NCBI GenBank assembly: GCA_949295115.1
Contig: CASFJU010000011.1
Coordinates: 1-64,000 of the forward strand
Reading direction: 5' to 3'
Origin: an uncultured Phascolarctobacterium sp.
Lineage (GTDB): Bacteria > Bacillota > Negativicutes > Acidaminococcales > Acidaminococcaceae
DNA length: 64,000 nt
Under the pieces are notes generated by a model that worked only from the letters and a program-made list of their open reading frames with translations, had not been told where the DNA came from and did no database searches. Of this stretch, positions 17,261 through 25,833 are shown piece by piece (position 1 is the first letter of the stretch; every line of letters begins with the position of its first letter). The position numbers and the translations under genes are program-made.

Positions 17261-19626
17261 ATGTTAGCATCTATTGATTGGCTGAAACAATATGTAGATA
17301 TTGATGTCACTCCTGAGGAGCTGGCTGAAAAACTGACCCGCGTGGGTCTGGAAGTTGAAAGCGTTAACTATCTGGGTGAGGGCATTGAAGGTGTAATTAC
17401 CGGTAAGGTAACGCAGATTGAGCGCCACCCCGATTCCGACCATCTGTGGGTTTGCATGATGGACGTGGGCGGCCCGGAAATTTTACAGATTTTAACCGGT
17501 GCGCAGAACGTGCACCAGTATGATATGGTGCCTGTCGCCGTTGTCGGTTCGCATCTGCCCAACGGCATGACGCTGAAAAAAGCAAAAATGCGCGGGCTGG
17601 ATTCTTTCGGTATGCTGTGCAGCGCAAGCGAGCTTGGCATCGACGCCAAACTCCTCCTGCCGGAACAGCGCGAAGGCATTTTCATCCTGCCGCCGGATAC
17701 CCCGATTGGCGTGGATATTAAAAAGGTACTGGGCCTTGACGACGTTGTACTTGACATCGACTTAACCGCTAACCGTGGCGACTGCACCAACATCATCGGT
17801 CTTGCGCGCGAAGCTGCTGCCGTACTTGGCAAGGAATTACGCCTGCCGGACATGAGCGTAAAAGAAGCTGCGGGCGGCAACGCTGCCGACATGGCTGCCA
17901 TCGAAGTGCAGTGCAAGGATTTGTGCAGCCGTTTTGCCGTACGCGTGCTTAAAAATATTAAAATCGGCCCCAGCCCGGAATGGATGCAGAAACACCTGCG
18001 TGCCTGCGGTATGCGCCCCATCAGCAACGTGGTTGACGTTACCAACTATGTAATGCTGGAACTGGGCCAGCCGATGCACGCTTACGATTACGATAAAGTC
18101 GGCGGGCATAAACTGATTGTGCGCCGCGCCGCAGAAGGCGAAAAACTGGTAACGCTGGACAGCCAGTTATGGGCGGCCTTGAAACCGAAGTTACCGGCGC
18201 AACCGTAAACGTAATGCTGGAAGCAGCAACCTTTAACGGCCCGTCCATCCGCCGTACCTCCAAAGCTTTGGGGCTGCGCAGCGAAGCGTCCGGACGTTTT
18301 GAACGCGGCGTTGATACCATTTTGAACCACAACGCGCTGAACCGTGCCGTACATCTGCTGGAACAGATGGGCGCGTGCGAAACCGTCTGCGGCATTGTTG
18401 AGGATTACCCGGAAGAAGTTAAACCGGCCGTTATCCGCGTAACACCGAAAGCCATCAACACCCGCATCGGCGTAGAAATTGCCGCTGACGAAATGGTTGA
18501 CATCCTGAAAAAATTGCAGTTTGGCGTGGAATACGACGGCAATGAGCTGGTTGTTACCGCTCCGAGCTGGCGTTACGATATCAGCTGCGACGCCGATATC
18601 AGCGAAGAAATCGCCAGAATGCACTCCTATGATAAAATCGAATCGCACAATCCGGAACTGCCGCTGGTACAGGGGCGTCAGGCCGTTATCGACGATGTGT
18701 GCGAAGAAATTGAAGATTACCTTGTTGCCGCAGGCTTGAGCGAGGTTATGACTTACAGCTTCATCAACACCAACAACTTTGACAAAATGCTGCTGGCTGA
18801 AAACGACAGCCGCTGCGCTGCCATTGAGCTAATGAACCCGCTGAGCGACGAGTTTAAGGTAATGCGCACCAGCATGCTGCCCGGTATGCTGAACACCGCA
18901 GCATATAACCAGGCGCGCCAGGCTGATTCCGTCAAGATTTTTGAAATCGGTAAGGTATTCCTGCCCAAAGCGCTGCCGCTGAAAGAGCTGCCGGAAGAAA
19001 AACAGGTGCTGTGCGCAGTGCTGACCGGCCGCCGCAGCGCTCTGAACTGGACGGAAAGCAAAGACGAAGTGGACTTCTACGATATGAAAGGCATTGTGGA
19101 AGGCCTTTTGGAAACCGTACAGATGACCGGCGTTAAATTTGTGCCGGTAGCTCAGCCGTACCTGCACCCGGGCAAGAGCTGCGCTATTGAAGCTGACGGC
19201 AGGGTAATCGGCTGGTTTGGCGAACTGCACCCGACCGCTGCGGAAAACTTTGATTTGAACGGCAGCGTCTGCGTGCTGGAACTGGAAGTTGCGCGGCTGG
19301 TTGCTACCGCAACGCATGTGCCGCAGTTTGAACATCTGCCCAAATACCCTGCAACCTCGCGCGATATCGCCGTTGTTGTGCCGCTTGAAGTAGCAACGGA
19401 AGAACTGGAAAACGTTATCCGCGCCAACGCGGGCGAGCTGCTGAAAAAAGTGCAGGTATTTGACGTTTACACCGGCAAACAGGTTGAAGCAGGCTATAAA
19501 TCCATGGCCTTCAACTTAACCTTCCAGGCTGACGACCGTACTTTGACCGATGAAGAAATCGATGCCGTTATTAAAAACGTGGTTGAAAAAGTCGGCGAAG
19601 CCTACAAAGCAAAACTGAGAGATTAA
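17261..19626 (+). pseudogene. pheT: Phenylalanyl-tRNA synthetase beta subunit, frameshifted with an internal deletion
   Basis: The editing and tRNA-binding subunit, here in two frames. The first part (17261-18208) codes for the tRNA-binding domain (GKVTQIERHPDSDHLWVC), B1 and the start of B3/B4, and runs out of homology after LVTLDSQ near 18165. Homology resumes in another frame at ATGGGCGGC (18169), MGGLETEV, and continues to the normal C-terminus at 19626. Related proteins have about 24 more residues between these points (a ...VIAD...AIAGVMGG stretch), so roughly 70 bp, of length 3n+1, is missing, and recoding alone cannot restore the protein. PheT is essential, so this is either a sequencing or assembly error or there is a second copy. 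The rest of the sequence shows no decay. Confidence 0.85.
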
Positions 19627-19637
19627 AATATTGCATG

Positions 19638-19669
19638 CCGCCGGTACAGCACCGGCGGTTTTGCTTTTT
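19638..19669 (+). terminator. Terminator of pheST
   Basis: Perfect 8-bp GC-rich stem (CCGCCGGT with ACCGGCGG, loop of 5) followed by TTTTGCTTTTT. Confidence 0.85.
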
Positions 19670-19685
19670 ATGGCGTGCATAAAAG

Positions 19686-19714
19686 TTGCCGCGGCGGCGA
19701 TAACAGTTTATAAT
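19686..19714 (+). promoter_or_regulatory. Promoter of the small unknown gene and CYTH gene
   Basis: TTGCCG (19686-19691), 17-nt spacer, TATAAT (19709-19714). Confidence 0.6.
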
Positions 19715-19746
19715 TAAAGCAAAGGATACAGAAAGAAGGTGCGTTT

Positions 19747-20001
19747 ATGAAACTTTATGTATGGCGCCATAACAAAACCTACCACAGCCACAGCATGATA
19801 CAGGAACCCTGCGTGAACAGCGAGTTTTACCTTGATGCCATCGCCATTGTGGCGGCCAAAAGCCTTGATGAAGCGCTGGAGCTTCTGGCGGCGCAGCATA
19901 AGGGCTGGCGCACCGACGACCTGCGCGAGCTGGAGCCGCAGGTGTACGAGCTTGACAAAGGGCAGGTAATTTTTACCGAGCTGCGCGGCTCAATAGCATA
20001 A
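19747..20001 (+). CDS. Small cytoplasmic protein, unknown function
   Basis: Not recognised; 84 residues, slightly acidic, without signal peptide or membrane helix. It opens MKLYVWRHNKTYHSHSMI, with several His and aromatic residues, and has a helical middle (AKSLDEALELLAAQHKGW). GAAGGTG precedes the ATG, a promoter lies upstream and the CYTH gene begins 12 nt later, so it is a real gene with an unknown role. Confidence 0.7.
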   Translation: MKLYVWRHNKTYHSHSMIQEPCVNSEFYLDAIAIVAAKSLDEALELLAAQHKGWRTDDLRELEPQVYELDKGQVIFTELRGSIA

Positions 20002-20013
20002 AAGGAGAGAACC

Positions 20014-20646
20014 ATGTCCGCAGAAATTGAAGTGAAACTGATTATAGAAGCAGAGGCTTTGCAAAAATTGCTGGAGTCGCCGCTGATTACGGAAAAAATT
20101 GTGCCCGGCAGCGAAGCGGTGCAGCATTTGGCGACGAGCTACTACGACACGGCGGCTTACAGCCTGATGAAAAACGGCATTGCCTACCGCGTGCGCCAAA
20201 ACGGCGATAAGTTTGAAGCGACCATTAAAACCGAAAAGGAAGCGCACGGCGCGTTCAGCAGCCGTAACGAATACAACATTGATTTGCCGGACGCAACGCC
20301 TGTATTGCAAGGCTTTGAAACGGTTGGCTTTAACCGGGATTTGACAAAAATTACCGGCGGCAAACCGCTGCAAAAGCTGTTTACCGTCAGTGTGGAGCGC
20401 AAGCTGTGCCTGCTGCAAATTACGCCTGCCACCAAGCTGGAGCTGGCGGTGGACTGCGGGCAGATTACTTCGCCCTTCAGTGCGGAGGTTTGCCCGATTA
20501 ATGAAACGGAGCTGGAAATAAAAAGCGGCACCAAAGAAGATTTGCTGGCTTACGTCGATAAAATTGCCGGACTTGTGCCCATATCCGGCGAGGAGCGCAG
20601 CAAATACGAACGTGGCATGAAGCTGTGCGGCGTTAATTTAAAATAA
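20014..20646 (+). CDS. CYTH domain protein (triphosphate tunnel metalloenzyme)
   Basis: A 210-residue CYTH-fold protein. The N-terminal signature EIEVKL supplies the ExExK metal/phosphate motif, and basic and acidic residues repeat along alternating strands (YRVRQNGDKFEATIKTEKE; ERKLCLLQI; ELEIKSG). Members hydrolyse triphosphates such as inorganic tripolyphosphate or thiamine triphosphate; the substrate here cannot be told. It is transcribed with the small upstream gene. Confidence 0.88.
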   Translation: MSAEIEVKLIIEAEALQKLLESPLITEKIVPGSEAVQHLATSYYDTAAYSLMKNGIAYRVRQNGDKFEATIKTEKEAHGAFSSRNEYNIDLPDATPVLQGFETVGFNRDLTKITGGKPLQKLFTVSVERKLCLLQITPATKLELAVDCGQITSPFSAEVCPINETELEIKSGTKEDLLAYVDKIAGLVPISGEERSKYERGMKLCGVNLK

Positions 20647-20657
20647 GCATAAAAAAG

Positions 20658-20690
20658 AACGGTACTGCCGAAATGGCAGTACCGTTTTTG
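20658..20690. terminator. Bidirectional terminator between the CYTH gene and lrgB
   Basis: 12-bp stem (AACGGTACTGCC with GGCAGTACCGTT), T-rich to the right and A-rich to the left, so it can serve both converging genes. Confidence 0.85.
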
Positions 20691-20705
20691 TATTTTGTTG
20701 TTAAA

Positions 20706-21425
20706 TTAAAACAGGCTGTCCAGTACCGGTAGCAGCACAGGCGCCAAAAGGGAAGTGGCGATGCCCGTCAGCCCGATGGACGCGCCTCCGATAGCAAGCT
20801 GCAAAGCATTTTTGCCGGCGCAGACGCTGGTGCCCAGTCCGTGGCTTGACGCGCCGATGGAGAGGCCGATAGCGATGTTGTTTTTTACCTTTAACGCTTC
20901 CAGCAGTTTGTGGTTAATGGTTGCGCCAAACATGCCGGTAAAAATTACGCAGGCTGCCGTCAGCGCCGGTATGCCGCCTATAGCTGACGAAATATCCATG
21001 GCAATCGGCGTGGTGACGGATTTCGGTATCATGGAAAGCAGTACCTGGTCGCTGGCGCCGAAAATTTTTCCGCAGACAAAAATGCTGACGATGCCGGTAA
21101 CGGTGGCAACAATAATGCCGCTGGCGATAACAAACAGATTATCCTTAATGATATGTCGGTTGTTGTATAACGGCAGTGCCAGCGCTACCGTGGCAGGCCC
21201 AAGCAGGAAGTTGATAAAGCCTGCGCCGTTTTCGTAATCATCGTAAGTGATGTAAGGCTCCTGAAAATAAATGAACAAAATAATCATGGGGCAGGCCAGC
21301 ACAAACGGCGGCACAATATTCAGCTCAAATTTATCGACAATCAGCTCGCACAGCACATAAACCACAACGGTCAGCGCAATGCCGAACAGCGGCGACTGGA
21401 TAAAGGCTTCGGGTAACAAAGTCAT
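20706..21425 (-). CDS. lrgB: LrgB-family membrane protein
   Basis: A 239-residue polytopic protein of the LrgB/CidB family with about eight hydrophobic helices. The SVTTPIAMDISSAIGG and ASSHGLGTSVCAG stretches are family hallmarks. LrgAB proteins are proposed holin/antiholin-like regulators of murein hydrolase export and also act as pyruvate transporters in some Firmicutes. It overlaps lrgA by 4 nt. Confidence 0.92.
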   Translation of the reverse strand: MTLLPEAFIQSPLFGIALTVVVYVLCELIVDKFELNIVPPFVLACPMIILFIYFQEPYITYDDYENGAGFINFLLGPATVALALPLYNNRHIIKDNLFVIASGIIVATVTGIVSIFVCGKIFGASDQVLLSMIPKSVTTPIAMDISSAIGGIPALTAACVIFTGMFGATINHKLLEALKVKNNIAIGLSIGASSHGLGTSVCAGKNALQLAIGGASIGLTGIATSLLAPVLLPVLDSLF

Positions 21426-21790
21426 TTTCCCTCACCGCCTTTGCCTTTTAACATAAAGTTTAGAAACAGCGCCGTCACAACTAAAATCAGCAGGCTGCTG
21501 ATAAGCACCGTAGCGATAATGGCAGTGCTTTCGGCGACGATGATATCAAGGTACAGCAAAATGCTGACGCCTGCTGGTAAAAACAGCATGCCCATTTTTT
21601 CTATTAAAATATCGCATACGTCCTCAACCGTGCGCGGGCGGATAATTCCCTTCAACATCAGCGCCAGCAAAAGCAGCATGGCCAAAAGCGCCGGCGGGAA
21701 CTTAAAGCCGCACAGGTTAAGCACGATTGTGCTGACGCCCTGCAATAACAGCAGGACGGCCGTTCCTTTCAGAATAGATGATGGTGTCAT
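21422..21790 (-). CDS. lrgA: LrgA-family holin-like membrane protein
   Basis: A 122-residue protein with four transmembrane helices, family LrgA/CidA (FPPALLAMLLLLALML; GMLFLPAGVSILLYLD). The ATG at 21790 has GAGAGGGGA about 6 nt upstream; a TTG at 21808 lies inside that site and is not the start. It is co-transcribed with lrgB. Confidence 0.9.
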   Translation of the reverse strand: MTPSSILKGTAVLLLLQGVSTIVLNLCGFKFPPALLAMLLLLALMLKGIIRPRTVEDVCDILIEKMGMLFLPAGVSILLYLDIIVAESTAIIATVLISSLLILVVTALFLNFMLKGKGGEGK

Positions 21791-21840
21791 AAAAAATTCC
21801 CCTCTCAAAAAAATAAAGTAATGTGTATATTTTGCTTCCG

Positions 21841-21856
21841 TGACAACAATTTGTCA
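21841..21856. promoter_or_regulatory. Palindromic operator candidate at the lrgAB promoter
   Basis: TGACAA-CAAT-TTGTCA is a perfect inverted repeat with a 4-nt centre. On the minus strand it overlaps a TTGACA -35 (21852-21857) about 50-60 nt before lrgA, so a protein bound here would block or tune lrgAB. The matching -10 is poor (CAAAAT or AAAATA). Confidence 0.45.
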
Positions 21857-21918
21857 AGAAAAAAAGAACAAAAAATCAATAAAATTTTGTTTGACTTTTT
21901 GACTTTTATTGCTATAAT

Positions 21919-21948
21919 ATAAAACAGGAGCAGAAAACTGCCCCTGTT
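21919..21948 (-). terminator. Terminator of the minus-strand unknown gene
   Basis: Read on the minus strand: AACAGG-G-GCAG, loop, CTGC-T-CCTGTT followed by TTTAT. It sits 13 nt past the stop of the 353-residue protein. Confidence 0.75.
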
Positions 21949-21960
21949 ATTAAGGCGTTG

Positions 21961-23022
21961 TTACCTCAAGGCAAGGTAAATCAGCAAAAACATGATTACT
22001 ACCAGCAGCGTAACGGCGCTCATACCGATAAATTCAAAACGGTACATGGAAACTTCTTCGTTAAGAAGATTATAGCTGCGCTGGATGACAAGCAGTTTGT
22101 TTTCGATGTTGTCCTTCCAGACGGAGGCGCGCAGCAGGTCAAGGTAACGCGTGTAAATGCGCGCGTAGAAAATATCTTCCGTAACCTGCAGGGCGTTGTT
22201 GATGTTGCTGGTCAGCATGCTGACGTCGGCCATCAGTTCCATCAGCCTGCCGCGGATGGCGCGGTAACTGGTCTGGCGGCTGCCTGCGCTGCCTTTTTCG
22301 GCGGCTTCCAGTTCGTCGTAGGTGCGGTCGATGGCGTTGTTAAGCGCGTTGTCGTAGTAACGCAGCTCAAGGAACTGGGCGTTGGCAAATTCCAGCAGGT
22401 CCGGCACGTCAAGGCTGCCGCTGGGGTCATACACAACGGCGGAATCCCATGCCAGATAGCAGACGTCGTCTGCGTAAGCAAAACGGTTGCTGAGTGTTTC
22501 CGCGCGGGTTTCCTCGCTGACGGGGGTGCGGTCCTTCAGGAGCAGCGGCACAATATCCCAGTCTTCGGGCACTTTGTCCTGAAAATAATAAACGACAAAG
22601 TCTTCGTCGAAGTCGGAAACACGCTCGTTGCTGCACGCCGGGCGGATGGTTTCCAGAACGGCGTCGAGATAGGAGCGGATTTCATCCTCCGGCATATTCT
22701 CGCTGACGATGGACATGTCCATGTATTCGTCAAAAGTTACATTATCTTCAAAATGAATACGCAGAATAAGGCTGATAACGCCCAAATCAAAAATGCGGGC
22801 TTTAACCTCGGTAAGGTAAGTACCGTTGCCGAGCTTCATATCATGAGAGCCGAGCTCAACCAGCACCGGCGGGTCCTTAAAAGTAATGGACTTGGTGGAT
22901 ATGCGGTCAAGGCGCAGCCTGGAAGCGATTTTGTTGCGGCTGGTCCACAGGGCCTGCACCAAATCAAGGTCGATTTCATCGGCAACGTCAAACAGACGGT
23001 ATACAATCATGGATGTATTCAT
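21961..23022 (-). CDS. C-terminally membrane-anchored protein, RMD1/DUF155-like architecture
   Basis: Not firmly recognised. The 353-residue protein has no signal peptide, an acidic mixed N-terminal half, a long helical region (about residues 215-325, including FLELRYYDNALNNAIDRTYDELEAAEKG and later VTEDIFYARIYTRYL) and one C-terminal transmembrane helix (about 330-352). Order and spacing, with an R-Y-Y helix, then T-x-D-x-F and a terminal helix, resemble the RMD1/YagE (DUF155) family, which is tail-anchored. It is monocistronic and convergent with nothing; clpB is divergent from it. Confidence 0.7.
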   Translation of the reverse strand: MNTSMIVYRLFDVADEIDLDLVQALWTSRNKIASRLRLDRISTKSITFKDPPVLVELGSHDMKLGNGTYLTEVKARIFDLGVISLILRIHFEDNVTFDEYMDMSIVSENMPEDEIRSYLDAVLETIRPACSNERVSDFDEDFVVYYFQDKVPEDWDIVPLLLKDRTPVSEETRAETLSNRFAYADDVCYLAWDSAVVYDPSGSLDVPDLLEFANAQFLELRYYDNALNNAIDRTYDELEAAEKGSAGSRQTSYRAIRGRLMELMADVSMLTSNINNALQVTEDIFYARIYTRYLDLLRASVWKDNIENKLLVIQRSYNLLNEEVSMYRFEFIGMSAVTLLVVIMFLLIYLALR

Positions 23023-23150
23023 AAAATATCCTCCGTGAACAAAGCATTTACTTTGATATTCTCCGCCGCGCGGCTTTTCCCTGCGTATTTAAAATAAAAA
23101 TTTATGTAAAATATTTTACTGTTTTGACAGTTTTAAAGGAGGTTAGCGCT

Positions 23151-25700
23151 ATGAACGAACGCTACAGTGAAGAAGTAAAAAGCATTTTGGAAGCTGCACA
23201 GCAGCAGGCCGTTATAAATTATAACCAGGAGCTGACCTGCGCACATATCTTACTGGCGCTGGCCGGAAGTGAAGGTTTCTTTCCGTTCCTGTTAAAAAAC
23301 AGCGGCGCTGATGTGGCGGCTTTTACCGCCGAGGCCAAACGCCTTGTGCAGAAAATCCCCGCCGTTAAAGGGCAGGACCGCGCTTTGATGATGAGCACCG
23401 GCGCAGCCCGCGTGCTGGCTATTGCCGCACAGAACGCAGGGCAGGGCGAGGTTAACATCTGCCACTTGGTCGGCGCGCTTGCCAGCGATGGCGACAGCGA
23501 TGTTACCGCGCTTATGAAAAAATACGGCATTACCAAAAACAAAGCTGACGGCCTGTACATGGCTTACACCAACAGCGCCGAAGGCGATGAAAACAAACAG
23601 ACTCTTGAAAAGTACGGGCAGGATTTAACCGCCAAAGCCAAAGAAGGCAAGCTGGACCCTGTTATTGGCAGGGATGAAGAAATCCGCCGCGTTGTGGAAA
23701 TCCTTTCCCGCCGCAAAAAGAATAACCCTGTTTTAATCGGCGAGCCGGGCGTCGGCAAAACCGCGATTGTTGAAGGGCTTGCCCGCCGCATTGTGGCAGG
23801 CGACGTGCCCGAAAGCCTGAAAAATAAAACGCTTTACGCTCTTGATTTGGCGGCACTTGTTGCCGGTGCCAAATTCCGCGGCGAGTTTGAAGAACGCCTG
23901 AAAAAAGTTTTGAAAGTCGTTTCCGAATCCGGCGGGCAGATTATCATGTTCATTGATGAGCTGCACACCGTTGTCGGCGCGGGCGCTGCCGAAGGCGCAA
24001 TGGACGCAGGCAACATTTTGAAACCGATGCTGGCACGCGGCGAACTGCGCTGCATCGGCGCAACTACGCTGAACGAATACCGCAAATACATTGAAAAAGA
24101 CAGCGCTCTGGAACGCCGTTTCCAGCCTGTTATGGTTAAAGAGCCGGGCGTGGAGGATACCATTTCCATCCTGCGCGGTTTGAAGGAACGCTATGAAGTG
24201 CATCACGGCGTGCGTATTAAAGACGGCGCTTTGGTAGCCGCTGCGGTATTAAGCAACCGCTACATTAACGACCGCTTTTTGCCGGATAAGGCTATTGACC
24301 TTGTGGATGAAGCCGCAGCGCGCCTGCGTACCGAAATTGACAGCCTGCCTGCCGAGCTTGACGAAAGCAAACGCCGCATTTTGCAGCTGGAAATTGAAGC
24401 ACAGGCTTTAAGAAAAGAAAACGACGACCAGAGCAAAGACCGCCTTGCTAAAATTGAAGAAGAACTGGCGGAACTGAAAAAATCCAACGACGAGCTTGTT
24501 AAACGCTGGGAAGCGCAGAAAGCAGCCATCAGCCGTGTGCGCGAGGTTAAAAAGGAAATTGACGCCGTTAAACACGACATGGAAACCGCAGAACGCAACT
24601 ACGATTTGAACAAACTGGCCGAACTGAAATACGGCCGCCTGCCGGAATTGCAGAAGGAACTGGCAAAACTCTCCAAAGGCGATGCCGAAGACAAGGACGG
24701 CGTATTACTGAAAGAAGAAGTGGACGAGGAGGACATTGCCAAAGTTGTCAGCACGTGGACGGGCATCCCGGTTGCACGCTTAAACGGCGGCGAACGCGAA
24801 AAACTCATCCATCTGGAAGAACATCTGCACCAGCGCGTTGTCGGTCAGGACGAAGCGGTTAAAGCCGTCAGCGAAGCTGTTATCCGCGCGCGCGCAGGCA
24901 TTAAGGACCCCAACCGCCCGATTGGCTCGTTCATCTTCCTTGGGCCTACCGGCGTCGGCAAAACGGAACTTGCCAAAGCGCTGGCCGAAATTTTGTTTGA
25001 CGATGAGCGCAACATGATCCGTATTGATATGAGCGAATACATGGAGAAACATACCGTTTCCCGCCTGATTGGCGCGCCTCCGGGCTATGTAGGTTACGAT
25101 GAAGGCGGCCAGCTGACCGAAGCGGTACGCCGCCATCCGTACAGCGTAATTTTGCTGGACGAAATTGAAAAGGCCCATGCCGATGTGTTCAACGTACTGT
25201 TGCAGGTACTAGATGACGGGCGTCTGACCGACGGTCAGGGACGTATTGTCGATTTTAAAAACACGCTGATTATTATGACCAGCAACCTCGGCTCGGCAGA
25301 GATTATGCAGAAGAAGGGCGAAGTAACGCGCGAAGAAGTACAGAACATGCTGATGCGTTTCTTCCGTCCGGAATTTTTGAACCGCGTTGACGATATTGTG
25401 GTATTTAAAGCTTTGCAGGAAGAACAGATTAAGGATATTGTCAAACTCATCCTTAAAGAGCTGAGCGAGCGCCTGCAGAAACAGCTTGAAATTACGCTTA
25501 CCGCCAGTGACGAAGCGGTTGCCTACCTTGCAAGCGCAGGCTTTGACCCTGCCTTTGGCGCGCGCCCGCTGAAACGCTTGATTGTACATACCGTTGAAAA
25601 CATCCTCGGCAAGAAGATTGTTGCAGGCGAAATTACCGGCGGCACCAAAGTAAAAGTAGTGCTGAAAGACGGCAATATCGAAGTAGAAACCGAAAAATAA
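23151..25700 (+). CDS. clpB: ClpB disaggregase (Hsp100)
   Basis: An ATP-driven chaperone that pulls proteins from aggregates with DnaK. It has 849 residues from the ATG at 23151, which has AAAGGAGGT 7 nt upstream; an in-frame start 27 nt earlier lacks a site. Order: Clp N-domain (1-140), AAA1 with GEPGVGKT near residue 200, the long coiled-coil M-domain (about 400-520, identifying ClpB rather than ClpC), AAA2 with GPTGVGKT near 600, and a C-terminal D2 small domain. I see no CIRCE or CtsR operator upstream. Confidence 0.96.
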   Translation: MNERYSEEVKSILEAAQQQAVINYNQELTCAHILLALAGSEGFFPFLLKNSGADVAAFTAEAKRLVQKIPAVKGQDRALMMSTGAARVLAIAAQNAGQGEVNICHLVGALASDGDSDVTALMKKYGITKNKADGLYMAYTNSAEGDENKQTLEKYGQDLTAKAKEGKLDPVIGRDEEIRRVVEILSRRKKNNPVLIGEPGVGKTAIVEGLARRIVAGDVPESLKNKTLYALDLAALVAGAKFRGEFEERLKKVLKVVSESGGQIIMFIDELHTVVGAGAAEGAMDAGNILKPMLARGELRCIGATTLNEYRKYIEKDSALERRFQPVMVKEPGVEDTISILRGLKERYEVHHGVRIKDGALVAAAVLSNRYINDRFLPDKAIDLVDEAAARLRTEIDSLPAELDESKRRILQLEIEAQALRKENDDQSKDRLAKIEEELAELKKSNDELVKRWEAQKAAISRVREVKKEIDAVKHDMETAERNYDLNKLAELKYGRLPELQKELAKLSKGDAEDKDGVLLKEEVDEEDIAKVVSTWTGIPVARLNGGEREKLIHLEEHLHQRVVGQDEAVKAVSEAVIRARAGIKDPNRPIGSFIFLGPTGVGKTELAKALAEILFDDERNMIRIDMSEYMEKHTVSRLIGAPPGYVGYDEGGQLTEAVRRHPYSVILLDEIEKAHADVFNVLLQVLDDGRLTDGQGRIVDFKNTLIIMTSNLGSAEIMQKKGEVTREEVQNMLMRFFRPEFLNRVDDIVVFKALQEEQIKDIVKLILKELSERLQKQLEITLTASDEAVAYLASAGFDPAFGARPLKRLIVHTVENILGKKIVAGEITGGTKVKVVLKDGNIEVETEK

Positions 25701-25717
25701 TTTAATATGTGTTATTA

Positions 25718-25742
25718 GGGACGGAGCAATCCGTCCCTTTTT
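25718..25742 (+). terminator. Terminator of clpB
   Basis: Perfect 8-bp stem (GGGACGGA with TCCGTCCC, loop GCAA) followed by TTTTT. Confidence 0.9.
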
Positions 25743-25833
25743 GCTTCTTTAATATATAATTTCTAAAATATAAAGGATTTCTTATAAAATTGTCGAATTA
25801 ATTATTATATATTTTTGTTGTACGGAGTTCATT

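Noticed and set aside
17261..19626. Programmed ribosomal frameshifting in pheT
   Set aside because: Frameshifting would not supply the roughly 24 missing residues, and no slippery heptamer stands at the junction.
21891..21918. TTGACT-16-TATAAT on the plus strand before a supposed plus-strand gene
   Set aside because: Nothing coding follows on the plus strand; the sequence lies in the flank of the minus-strand terminator and is AT-rich by chance.
21958..23097. A 379-codon open frame on the plus strand opposite the RMD1-like gene
   Set aside because: It mirrors a real minus-strand gene with a good start, ribosome site and terminator; its peptide has no protein-like pattern and no ribosome site.
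25718..25742. GGGACGGA as a possible CRISPR repeat piece before cas10
   Set aside because: It forms a perfect hairpin with a T-run and is the clpB terminator. This also cautions that GGGACGGA alone is not proof of a repeat behind cas6.
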